From Lachnospiraceae bacterium UBA7060 (GTDB lineage Bacteria > Bacillota > Clostridia > Lachnospirales > Lachnospiraceae), in assembly GCA_002493835.1 (NCBI GenBank), contig DLAA01000075.1, forward strand, positions 1 to 24,378: a stretch of DNA of 24,378 nucleotides, read 5' to 3'. Position numbers and translations under genes: made by a program. The number at the start of each line of letters is the position of its first letter. Within the stretch, counting starts at the first letter, position 1. Under the pieces are notes generated by a model that was given only the letters and a program-made list of their open reading frames with translations, was not told the DNA's origin and made no database searches. Below, in pieces: positions 6,532-14,272 of this stretch.

Positions 6532-8163
6532 TCAGATCACACCTTTCACACTGTCTGTATCCTCGTTTTCACTATTCTTGATACAGTTCATTAATTTTTG
6601 TATTTCATCTTCAAACAGAAATTCAATATCAATTTTATTCTCATTATGGACCCGAACACCTGCGATGAATGCCTCAACAATTTTGCGGGAAATCTTTTCC
6701 TCTCCACTAAATCCTCTGGCAAGGCTGGTCAGATCAGAAGCCGTCTCCCACAATTCGCTCTGTTCTGAAAATATCTTTTTCTGTTCCGCTTTTGATTCTT
6801 CCAGAATATGAAGCTGTTCTGTCAGTTCCAGCTTTTTCTGAATATACATTTCTCTTGAAATCATCTGTTCAGCATACCGTTCATACAACCGAATTTTTTC
6901 TGCATTGAGCTTCTCTATCTCCAAGCCGACATTCATCTGACGTGCTTTACTTTTGACCATATTATCCTTGGCAATCGCTCCCGCTTTTACGCCAAGCCAC
7001 TGCAGAGTTGAAATCAGTTCCTTGAGCGCTCGCATAACCACTTTTTCGATATGCTGTACAGAGTATTCGTCTTTACAACATTTTGAGTGTTTTCCGATCT
7101 GCCGTCCACTCCTGCAGACAAATATCTCCTTGTATGTCGTTACAGAGCAGTTCAGTCTGCGATTGCAATTTCCGCAGAACACTTTTCCCTTCAATGGATA
7201 AGACTGCTCTATGCTGTAATCACGCTTTTTTTGAGGTCGAATGGCTAATGCCGCCTGTTCATATTCCTCATGAGTAACAATCGCTTCATTGATCCCCTCA
7301 ACAATCGTCCATTCTGATTCTGGTTGATTTACTTTTTTTCCGCTACCAATGAACAGTACCTTCGTTCTGCCCATTATCATAGCTCCGGTATAATCATAAC
7401 GAACGAGTACATTTCTAACCTTTGCACAATCCCATAATCGTTCTTCCATCTTTGTATTAAAGCTTGCCAATTTCCAATTATGATGCGTCTGATTATAAAC
7501 CCAGGGTGTCGGCAGTTTATTTTCATTTAAATGAGCGGCAATTTCCGTAGTATTGAAGCCAGCAATAGCTTTCTCAAAAATGATTCGGACTATTGCTGCT
7601 GCATCCGGGTCTATTTCCCATTTTCCTTTCTCTTTCTGTGAGATTATATACCCGAACGGTGCATTGCCGGAGGTACTGACACCATTTTTCCATCTGGTTT
7701 TATTGGCAGCTTTCATTTTTTTCGATAAATCCCGGCTGTAAAAAGTATTGATCAGATTGCTTACAGCCATATCGAATCCCATTGTTCCTCCAGAAAACTT
7801 GTTGCTGTCATAATTATTATTCACAGCGATAAAACGAACCTGCAGCAATGGGAATATCTGCTCAATATAATCTCCTGCCGTAATATAGTCACGCCCCAAA
7901 CGAGAAAGGTCTTTTACAAGAATAACCCGAATCAATCCCTTCTTCGCATCTTCAATCATACGTTTGAAGGAAGGTCTGTTGAAATTAGTACCGCTGTAGC
8001 CATCATCGACATACTCAGCTATTTCTCCCTCCAGATCATCCCTCGCTTCCACATACTCCTGTAACAGCATACGCTGGTTCTCTATACTGTTACTTTCATC
8101 TTTTCCATCTACACCCAGATCACCATCAGCCTGTGATAGACGTAAATAGATGGCAATAGACAT
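6532..8163 (-). CDS. Large serine recombinase, fourth of the set
   Basis: This 543-residue large serine recombinase is of the TndX/TnpX type. The resolvase domain has Y6-L-R8-L-S10 (catalytic Ser10), DDGYSGTNFNRPSF and KDLSRLGRDY. The recombinase domain (FGYIISQKEKGKWEIDPD onward) follows. A zinc ribbon is present (VFCGNCNRRL ... VCRSGRQIGKHSKCC), then a coiled coil about 100 residues long (ARQMNVGLEIEKLNAEKIRL ...). The ATG at 8163 is chosen because AGAAGGTG is six bases upstream; a GTG at 8172 is an alternative that adds three residues. The previous gene ends at 8165, so the ends touch. All catalytic residues I can check are intact, so this is probably an active enzyme. Confidence 0.9.
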   Translation of the reverse strand: MSIAIYLRLSQADGDLGVDGKDESNSIENQRMLLQEYVEARDDLEGEIAEYVDDGYSGTNFNRPSFKRMIEDAKKGLIRVILVKDLSRLGRDYITAGDYIEQIFPLLQVRFIAVNNNYDSNKFSGGTMGFDMAVSNLINTFYSRDLSKKMKAANKTRWKNGVSTSGNAPFGYIISQKEKGKWEIDPDAAAIVRIIFEKAIAGFNTTEIAAHLNENKLPTPWVYNQTHHNWKLASFNTKMEERLWDCAKVRNVLVRYDYTGAMIMGRTKVLFIGSGKKVNQPESEWTIVEGINEAIVTHEEYEQAALAIRPQKKRDYSIEQSYPLKGKVFCGNCNRRLNCSVTTYKEIFVCRSGRQIGKHSKCCKDEYSVQHIEKVVMRALKELISTLQWLGVKAGAIAKDNMVKSKARQMNVGLEIEKLNAEKIRLYERYAEQMISREMYIQKKLELTEQLHILEESKAEQKKIFSEQSELWETASDLTSLARGFSGEEKISRKIVEAFIAGVRVHNENKIDIEFLFEDEIQKLMNCIKNSENEDTDSVKGVI

Positions 8164-8164
8164 A

Positions 8165-9880
8165 TCATACACCTTCTTCCGTGTTTTCTGTAATATACTC
8201 CGTAATCAGCGGATTATTGAATACGTCCTGGCACTTGAACTCAATGGAAACCGATCCATCGTCACTGACCCATATCTTGTTAATCAACTCTTTGACCAGT
8301 TGTTCATTAAATTCTGTTTCATTCAAATTCACTTCTAATTGTTCCGTCACTTCCTGATACTGTCTGACAGCCTGTTCCATTTCGATCTGCTTTTTCTCAA
8401 GCTTCTTTTTCTTATCGGAAATCACCGCCTTATCAGCAATCAATTTATCTTTAATAAGCTGGTATTCCTCAGCGTCAAGGAGCTTGTCAGCGTAATCGAC
8501 ATAAGCTCGCAGGATTCTATCATCCAGTTCCTGCTCCCGCTCTGACAGACGGATAATGTTTCGCTGAACATGATTGATACTACCTGGCTTTGCCATCTTC
8601 TGTTGAATCATCTGCAAAACCTTTTTCTTATCGCAGGCAGCTTCTATCAGTACACGAATCTGATCCATCACAACAATTTTTAAGAAGTTCTGTTGGAATT
8701 TCTTATTACTGCACCTGGCAAACTTCTTACTATACCGGCATCGGTAATACAAAAATGATAAATCATCATATCCCCGATGGTGAGAGCCTCTGCCAAAGTT
8801 CATCTGCCTGCCGCAATCCGCACAGTACACCATGCCTTGAAAAACATCAGGCATTTGTTTTCTGACTTCCTCACGGACACTCAAACGTTCATCCATCACA
8901 GTTTTGTTTCGTGAAATCAGAGCTTCAATCGCTTCGTAATCCTCCATGGTTATATAAGGCTCATGGAAATCAGGAAAGAATACCCACTCACTCCTTTTCG
9001 TCCGGTATGCACTTATACCTTTATATAGAGATATTTTGCTTTTCCCCATCACATGAAACCCAGCATAAGCAGGATTATAAAGAATCTGCTTCACGCTGGC
9101 ATCCGTCCAATGCTCCCCGGAATTTTCCCAATTATCATGCATGGCAGGTGTCGGTGCTCCAATTAGTTCCAGGCGTTTGGCTATCTCCAGTCTTTTCACG
9201 CCAGTCATAGCCCAGGCGAAAATCATTCGGACATACGGTGCAACTACGTTATCAATCTCCAGCTTTTGACTTTCTGCAGAAAACCGATAACCATATGGCG
9301 CATTGGTGCCCATGACCCGTCCAGTTCGTATGCACATTTCCCGAAAGACTTCCTGCTTTCTGGAATAGTCCTTCGCATACATTGCATTCACCATATTTTT
9401 AATAGGAATAGCAATGCTGTTTCTATCCTCTTCCCGAATACTGTCAAACTGGTCAGTAATGGCAATGAACCTGACATTTAAGAGAGGAAAAATTGTTTCT
9501 ATGTAATATCCGGTTTCCAGATAATCTCTTCCAAATCGTGACAGGTCTTTAACCACGACACATTGAATCTTTCCACTCTTTACTGCTTCAATCATCCGTA
9601 CAAACTCAGGTCTGTCAAAATTTGTACCAGAAAAACCATTGTCTATGTAGGTTTCTGTCAGAAACAAATCGCTCTGCTGCCTGATGAATCCCTCAACAAG
9701 CTGTATCTGCGTCTGGATGCTATCATCATTATCGTGTCCATTGTTTTCCACTGACAGTCGGATATATGCGGCTGTTGACAAAGCGTTTTCCTTTTTTCTC
9801 TCCAGCACAGAAGATTGTGACGCCCCACCTGCCGGTGCTTCCGGGATGATATTGATATGTTTTCTACTTTTCCTCGCCAT
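8165..9880 (-). CDS. Large serine recombinase, third of the set
   Basis: This 571-residue large serine recombinase is complete. A 35-residue basic extension (MARKSRKHINIIPEAPAGG...) precedes the resolvase domain, which has Y39-I-R41-L-S43 with catalytic Ser43, then DNGFSGTNFDRPEF and KDLSRFGRDY. The recombinase domain (YGYRF ... EIDNVVAPYVRMIF) is followed by a zinc ribbon (VYCADCGRQM ... YYRCRYSKKFARC) and a long coiled coil (LSEREQELDDRILRAYVDYA to EQAVRQYQEVTEQLEV). The ATG at 9880 has GGAGGATGAACA before it and lies inside the end of the previous gene, a 17-base overlap. It is a distinct protein from its neighbours rather than a recent duplicate. Confidence 0.92.
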   Translation of the reverse strand: MARKSRKHINIIPEAPAGGASQSSVLERKKENALSTAAYIRLSVENNGHDNDDSIQTQIQLVEGFIRQQSDLFLTETYIDNGFSGTNFDRPEFVRMIEAVKSGKIQCVVVKDLSRFGRDYLETGYYIETIFPLLNVRFIAITDQFDSIREEDRNSIAIPIKNMVNAMYAKDYSRKQEVFREMCIRTGRVMGTNAPYGYRFSAESQKLEIDNVVAPYVRMIFAWAMTGVKRLEIAKRLELIGAPTPAMHDNWENSGEHWTDASVKQILYNPAYAGFHVMGKSKISLYKGISAYRTKRSEWVFFPDFHEPYITMEDYEAIEALISRNKTVMDERLSVREEVRKQMPDVFQGMVYCADCGRQMNFGRGSHHRGYDDLSFLYYRCRYSKKFARCSNKKFQQNFLKIVVMDQIRVLIEAACDKKKVLQMIQQKMAKPGSINHVQRNIIRLSEREQELDDRILRAYVDYADKLLDAEEYQLIKDKLIADKAVISDKKKKLEKKQIEMEQAVRQYQEVTEQLEVNLNETEFNEQLVKELINKIWVSDDGSVSIEFKCQDVFNNPLITEYITENTEEGV

Positions 9881-11351
9881 TGTTCATCCTCCATTCATCC
9901 GGTAATCCCTTGTACCATTCCATCTCTCTAAGCTCAACAGATACTGTGGTCAACTGATGGATCACGATACTTGACACATATTTTTTGATGACATCTTTGT
10001 TCAGCTCACAATCACTTTCCCATGAGCTATACAGTTTCAGCCACGGATTATTTTCGCTGAACATCATTTCAGTCCGTTTGAAAAAATCTTCATGAGCGCC
10101 GAAATATGCTTCCTGCTCCTCAACACTTTTTCTCACAGCAGCTAACACCTTGTCCATTTCCTCCTTGGAAATTTTCCCTTTCAGAAAGCTCTGGTAAGTT
10201 TCCATGCGCCTTTCTTCTTTTTCTGCCATAATATATGCTCTGCGACGATACTCTTCACGGAAGCTCTGTATCTTTTGATTTTTCAATGCTTCCCCATCTG
10301 TTTTGACAATTTGTAAAATATGAATCGCTTGCCGTTTTGCTTTTTGCAGAGCTGATACTACAGCTGCGTCCACACACTCAACAGGAAGCTGCATTTTATC
10401 GCTCGCATTCTTTTCCCTATTAACGTATCCAAAATAGCCACCTGCAATGCCTTCACGATACCGCAGGCAAAAGCCATGTTCACTATCACATACGATTCCG
10501 GCGTATCTATGTTTGGGCTTCGGTTTTTTACTGGTGTATGTCGGTGTATTGATTACCTTTTGGGCTTCCCGAAATATCTCCTCACTGATAATCGGCTCGT
10601 TGGTAAATTCAATCACTTCGCCTTGAACCACTTTTGACCAATGCCCGATATAAACTGTTTTATCAAGCAACCGCCTGACCGATAGCCTTGTCCACTTATA
10701 CGGATCGTCAATCTTTACATTCGTTCCCCTCATTGCCAACGGAGAAGGAATCTTTTCTTCCGATAGAACTGCCGCCACCTTGGGAATAGGCATCCCATCC
10801 GCACACATCTGGAAAATTCTCCTCACCACAGGTGCCGTTTCTTCATCAACCACAAGCTCATAATCGTCTGTCAGACGATAACCGTATTTGGCATCATTCC
10901 ACGAAAGAACACCGCTTCTGTTTCTATGAAGAACTCTGTGCCGGATGTTTTCGCTTCGGAGTATTCCATACTGTTTGTCAAAATAGGCTTCCGCTTCCGC
11001 ATTGGATTTACCGATACTGATATAGTCATCCTCGACTACTACAAATCCGATTCCAGCATAGTGAAGTGTCTGCAGCAATACTTCTCTTGCACTCCATAAA
11101 TCTTTTCCTGCCCGAAAAATCGAATCCACAATGACCGCATCAAATTTTCTTTGTATGCCATCGTTTAAAAGCTGTTCAAAAGCTGTATTCTCCTCTTTGC
11201 TCTTTTTTCTATCGCTGTAACGGTTCTCAATCTTCCACCCATGCTTTACAGCGTAATTTTTAATTCTCTCGTTTTGAGATGTAATAACATCAGAGGGAAT
11301 GTCGGCACCAGGATAACAGGAAGTTGTTCTTGTATAACTCACAAACCGCAT
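9864..11351 (-). CDS. Degenerate serine recombinase, probably non-catalytic
   Basis: This 495-residue protein keeps the overall plan of a large serine recombinase: N-terminal resolvase-like domain, recombinase domain (YGYRLTDDYELVVDEETAPVVRRIF ... YIGHWSKVV) and a helical C-terminal region. The active site is altered. The canonical YxRxS is YTRTTS, with Thr10 where the catalytic serine should be and a serine one residue later. The DGYSGTNFxRP motif is replaced by SDRKKSKEENTAF. SRxGRD is FRAGKD, so one of the two key arginines has become lysine. The zinc ribbon is also lost (CDSEHGFC, with no later CxxC pair). The reading frame is intact and coupled to its neighbour by TAATG, with GAGGGGGG as ribosome site, so this is not a decaying pseudogene. 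An accessory or directionality subunit of a mixed recombinase complex is the likely role (inference). Confidence 0.85.
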   Translation of the reverse strand: MRFVSYTRTTSCYPGADIPSDVITSQNERIKNYAVKHGWKIENRYSDRKKSKEENTAFEQLLNDGIQRKFDAVIVDSIFRAGKDLWSAREVLLQTLHYAGIGFVVVEDDYISIGKSNAEAEAYFDKQYGILRSENIRHRVLHRNRSGVLSWNDAKYGYRLTDDYELVVDEETAPVVRRIFQMCADGMPIPKVAAVLSEEKIPSPLAMRGTNVKIDDPYKWTRLSVRRLLDKTVYIGHWSKVVQGEVIEFTNEPIISEEIFREAQKVINTPTYTSKKPKPKHRYAGIVCDSEHGFCLRYREGIAGGYFGYVNREKNASDKMQLPVECVDAAVVSALQKAKRQAIHILQIVKTDGEALKNQKIQSFREEYRRRAYIMAEKEERRMETYQSFLKGKISKEEMDKVLAAVRKSVEEQEAYFGAHEDFFKRTEMMFSENNPWLKLYSSWESDCELNKDVIKKYVSSIVIHQLTTVSVELREMEWYKGLPDEWRMNNGEEK

Positions 11352-12991
11352 TACAATCCCCCCTCACTTCGGCTATCTTCTTCCAACACGCCCGACAGTT
11401 CAATCATCTCTTTCATTTCATCCTCATGGAAAAAATGAATTGCGATTCTGTCCTTGCTATAAATGCTGATTTTCTCGATCAGTTCTACTACAACCGGGCG
11501 TTCCAGCTTCTCAATAAAAGCATACCTTTTATAGCTTTCAATCCATGGTTTCAGATGGGTCTTGTTTGCAAGCAATCTGTGCTTCTGCGCTAACAGCGTT
11601 TCTTTCTTTTTCTTAGCTGCATCAAGCTTCTGAGAAAATCTATCGTTGATTTCCTTAAACTCATCCTTACTGATCAGTTCATCAAGCATATCGGTATATA
11701 CCTGTGTTTTCAGATTCCGATAACGCTCTATCTCCGCATCCACCTCAGAAAGCTGACCATTTACAACTTTAATGCTGCTTCGCTCCTCGGAAATCCGATC
11801 AATCTTCTTGAGGATGGATTCTGCTCTGACCAAGAGAGCAATCTGTGCCTGGATGGTTTCTAAAACGATCTGCTCCAGCTTTTCAGCATTTATCAGATGG
11901 GAGCTGCACCCATCTCCATTTTTATAGGTACTGCAATGAAAATAATTGTATACGTTCTTTCCTCTGGTGGTTCTGCGCCGGATCATGTTTTGCCCACAAT
12001 CACCACATACAACCAGACCTGAAAAAAGGTAAACCGCTGATTCTTCCGGAGAAGTTCTTGTATCAACAAGCAGTAATCTCTGTACTTTATCAAAGGTTTC
12101 ACGACTGACAATAGGTTCATGCGTTCCAGATACTCTAATCCAGTCCTCCTTTGGTACAGGTCTGCTCTGTTTTATCTTGTAATTGATTTTGCTGTTTAAC
12201 CCCTGCACCATCGTTCCAGTGTAGATTTCATTTGTTAAAATACGATTGATAGACACTACCGCCCATTTTGGATTATTTCCGGCTTTGAACCCACAATCAT
12301 AATTCATTCCCTTGCTTCTTTTATATTCAGCCGGTGGAAGCACGCCCATATCATTCAGCATTTCCGCTATACGCTGAGAATTGTAGCCGGACAGTTTCAA
12401 GTCAAAAATCTGGCGAACAATATCCGCAGCAAACGGGTCAATAATCAAATGGTTATTGTCCTTTGGGTCTTTACAATACCCATAACAGGCGAAGCTCCCG
12501 ATGAACTTGCCGTTCTTTCTTTTCACATCCAACTGACTGCGGATTTTCATAGATATATCCCGGCAGTAGGAATCGTTGATCAGGTTTTTGAAGGGAATAA
12601 TGATTCTGTCCGCATCGTTATCCTCACCGGCACTGTCATAATTGTCAATGATAGAAATAAAGCGAACACCCATGAACGGAAAAATCTTTTCCAGATATCT
12701 TCCTGTCTCAATATAGTTTCGTCCGAAACGGGAAAGGTCTTTCACAATAATACAGTTCACTTTTCCTGCTTTAACATCCTCCATCAATCTCTTGAATGCA
12801 GGCCGTTCAAAGTTCGTGCCACTGTAACCATCGTCCACATATTCTCCTACGAATTTCAGTTCATCATGGTGTGATAAGAAATCCGTAATCAAGTCTCGTT
12901 GGTTGGAAATGCTGTCACTTTCCACTTTGTCCCCATCTTCACGGGACAGGCGCATATATTCCGCCACTAAATTCTTGCCATAAAAACGCAT
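11351..12991 (-). CDS. Large serine recombinase, first of the set
   Basis: This 546-residue large serine recombinase leads the four-recombinase operon. The resolvase domain has Y12-M-R14-L-S16 with catalytic Ser16, DDGYSGTNFERPAF and KDLSRFGRNY. The recombinase domain (YGYCKDPKDNNHLIIDPFAADIVRQIF) is followed by a zinc ribbon (VVCGDCGQNM ... YFHCSTYKNGDGC) and a coiled coil (ERSSIKVVNGQLSEVDAEI to AAKKKKETLLAQKHRLL). The ATG at 12991 follows AGGAGG by 11 bases, a slightly long spacing. Its stop codon shares one base with the next start (TAATG). The promoter is at 13085-13113. All catalytic residues are present. Confidence 0.92.
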   Translation of the reverse strand: MRFYGKNLVAEYMRLSREDGDKVESDSISNQRDLITDFLSHHDELKFVGEYVDDGYSGTNFERPAFKRLMEDVKAGKVNCIIVKDLSRFGRNYIETGRYLEKIFPFMGVRFISIIDNYDSAGEDNDADRIIIPFKNLINDSYCRDISMKIRSQLDVKRKNGKFIGSFACYGYCKDPKDNNHLIIDPFAADIVRQIFDLKLSGYNSQRIAEMLNDMGVLPPAEYKRSKGMNYDCGFKAGNNPKWAVVSINRILTNEIYTGTMVQGLNSKINYKIKQSRPVPKEDWIRVSGTHEPIVSRETFDKVQRLLLVDTRTSPEESAVYLFSGLVVCGDCGQNMIRRRTTRGKNVYNYFHCSTYKNGDGCSSHLINAEKLEQIVLETIQAQIALLVRAESILKKIDRISEERSSIKVVNGQLSEVDAEIERYRNLKTQVYTDMLDELISKDEFKEINDRFSQKLDAAKKKKETLLAQKHRLLANKTHLKPWIESYKRYAFIEKLERPVVVELIEKISIYSKDRIAIHFFHEDEMKEMIELSGVLEEDSRSEGGL

Positions 12992-13049
12992 AAAGCCACT
13001 GACCTCCTAATTTACTCGCCTTTCGACTGTAAACCAAGAAATCAATGGC

Positions 13050-13146
13050 TTCTCGAATACTCATATTTTAATTGACCCGAAATCATTATAGCATAACTTC
13101 TTGTTTACTTCAATACTTTAAAGCGATAAATTTTCGATATACTCAT
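13050..13146. repeat. Imperfect direct repeats flanking the recombinase promoter
   Basis: TTCTCGAATACTCAT (13050-13064) and TTTTCGATATACTCAT (13131-13146) match at 14 positions with one one-base gap. They lie 81 bases apart, on either side of the promoter at 13085-13113. The second copy overlaps a near-palindrome CGATAAATTTTCGAT (13124-13138). They could be operator sites for a regulator of the operon, or recombinase binding sites, since attachment sites often lie next to serine integrase genes. No crossover dinucleotide can be named from this window. Confidence 0.45.
13085..13113 (-). promoter_or_regulatory. Promoter of the four-recombinase operon
   Basis: The minus strand reads TTGAAG (13113-13108), a 17-base spacer, then TATAAT (13090-13085). 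The spacer ends in TGC, which makes an extended -10. The expected transcript start is near 13078, giving a leader of about 87 bases. No other good promoter is seen within the tightly packed operon, so all five genes probably depend on this one. Confidence 0.8.
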
Positions 13147-13171
13147 GTTTTTACTTTTGTTGATTCTGATA

Positions 13172-13441
13172 CTAAATGGACATTGCATCCTTAACGCATT
13201 CTTCCAGAGTTTTCTTCCCAGCAAAGCTAATCTTTACAACAACGCCATGACAAAGATAGCAGTATGGATTTTTTACCTGCCGGATAAAGTCAGCAATCCG
13301 CTCCTCATGGGGCAGCTCTGTGTTGATGAGAACATCCTTGATATCCACCAGCTCCTCCGGGTTTACTGTACGGATGTCCACCTCGCTCATTTTCCGCAAT
13401 TCTTCTTTTGAAATGTTGAAAGGGTTCTTTTTCTCGATCAT
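13172..13441 (-). CDS. DUF6870-like small protein
   Basis: This 89-residue protein carries the text I associate with DUF6870, a family found beside mobilisation genes of Tn1549-like elements (from memory): MSEVDIRTVNPEELVDIKDV, TELPHEERIADFIRQVKNPY, then CYLCHGVVVKISFAG. The CxxC in NPYCYLCHG could hold a metal with other ligands. The ATG at 13441 follows AGGTAG by five bases; a GTG two codons upstream lies too close to that site. No function is established. It reads away from MobC across the candidate oriT, and its position between oriT and the recombinase operon is consistent with a role in DNA processing or its control. Confidence 0.75.
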   Translation of the reverse strand: MIEKKNPFNISKEELRKMSEVDIRTVNPEELVDIKDVLINTELPHEERIADFIRQVKNPYCYLCHGVVVKISFAGKKTLEECVKDAMSI

Positions 13442-13479
13442 ATACACTACCTCGCTTCTGTGGTTTTCAACTAACCCAC

Positions 13480-13852
13480 AGCACAGGAGCGATTTACAAG
13501 GTAGGTACGAAAAAAATTTTGCTTCACATCTCTGTTTTTTTCAAAACAGACGAACCACAGGGTCACTCCGTCTACGCCTGCATAGCCCCTTGCGGTTCTA
13601 TCCCCCAACTTATTTTTCGGATTTTTTCAAAATCCAGTAGCCACTAAGCCGGATTATTGGCTTAGAAGTAGGGGGATTTTTCTCTTTTCTAAGGGAGAGC
13701 AAGTTTCGCCTACGGCAGCCAATAACTCCAATCCTGCGATTTCCGTTACTGCCAGCCTGCGGCAACTTGATGGGGATTACGCTCCCCATGCCCTCGTATT
13801 TTCATCATATTGTGTGTCCGGCTTCCATTAAAATGGGCGCACCGTGATGAAA
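13480..13852. other. Candidate origin of transfer (oriT)
   Basis: This stretch holds no gene but many inverted repeats. The outer pair is ATCCCCCAACTT (13600-13611) and AAGTAGGGGGAT (13666-13677), 11 of 12 complementary. It encloses two perfect hairpins, GGATTTT/AAAATCC (13619-13635) and CTAAGCC/GGCTTAG (13644-13665). Others are CTGTTTT/AAAACAG (13532-13549), ATGGGG/CCCCAT (13770-13789) and TTTCATCA/TGATGAAA (13800-13807 and 13845-13852). A direct repeat GCCTACGGCA/GCCTGCGGCA lies at 13708 and 13755. The region ends just before mobC and the relaxase gene, where oriT usually lies. The nick site itself is not recognised. Confidence 0.55.
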
Positions 13853-13879
13853 GCATCACTTGAAAGAGAGGGCTTTTTT

Positions 13880-14272
13880 ATGGCAAGACCAAAAAAAGAA
13901 CCGGAGCTTGTAACAACGCACCGTGTTACAATCCGGTTTTCGGACACACAATATGCTGTTATTTCCGAAGATGCAAAGAGAGCCGGGCTTCCTCTTGCAG
14001 ATTATCTTCGGAAGCTGATTGCAAACCACGGTCTGACACTCAGCTACAAAATCGTCCGTGACGATAAAGCCATCCATGACCTCACGGTTGCTTTGGGACG
14101 GATCGGCAATAACCTCAATCAGATCAGCCGGTATTATCACCAGCATGGTGCGACCACACCCGGCATAGAAAAAGACATTTCCGCCTGCATCAGTAAAATC
14201 TATGACATGAGTGCAAGGCTGGATGAAATAGAAGGAGCTGCCGATGGCGATACTGAAACACATTGCCAGTAA
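13880..14272 (+). CDS. mobC: MobC-like relaxosome accessory protein
   Basis: This 130-residue DNA-binding protein is expected to bind oriT and help the relaxase nick. The N-terminal half reads as a ribbon-helix-helix (HRVTIRFSDTQYAVISEDAK, AGLPLADYLRKLI). The second half has the bacterial mobilisation motif LGRIGNNLNQISRYYHQHG, typical of MobC. The ATG at 13880 follows GAGAGAGGG; the in-frame ATGs at 13844 and 13847 lack a ribosome site. It overlaps the relaxase start by 29 bases, a coupling usual for this pair. The inverted repeat TTTCATCA..TGATGAAA just upstream could be an autoregulatory site. Confidence 0.9.
   Translation: MARPKKEPELVTTHRVTIRFSDTQYAVISEDAKRAGLPLADYLRKLIANHGLTLSYKIVRDDKAIHDLTVALGRIGNNLNQISRYYHQHGATTPGIEKDISACISKIYDMSARLDEIEGAADGDTETHCQ

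Noticed and set aside
6532..12991. Recent tandem duplication of one recombinase gene
   Set aside because: The four proteins share family motifs but differ widely in length, extensions, zinc ribbons and linkers, so they are old and separate lineages rather than recent copies.
13480..13852. CRISPR array or tRNA in the repeat-rich non-coding stretch
   Set aside because: The repeats are inverted pairs of different sequence without regular spacing, and no cloverleaf or CCA-type end is seen. An origin of transfer fits better.
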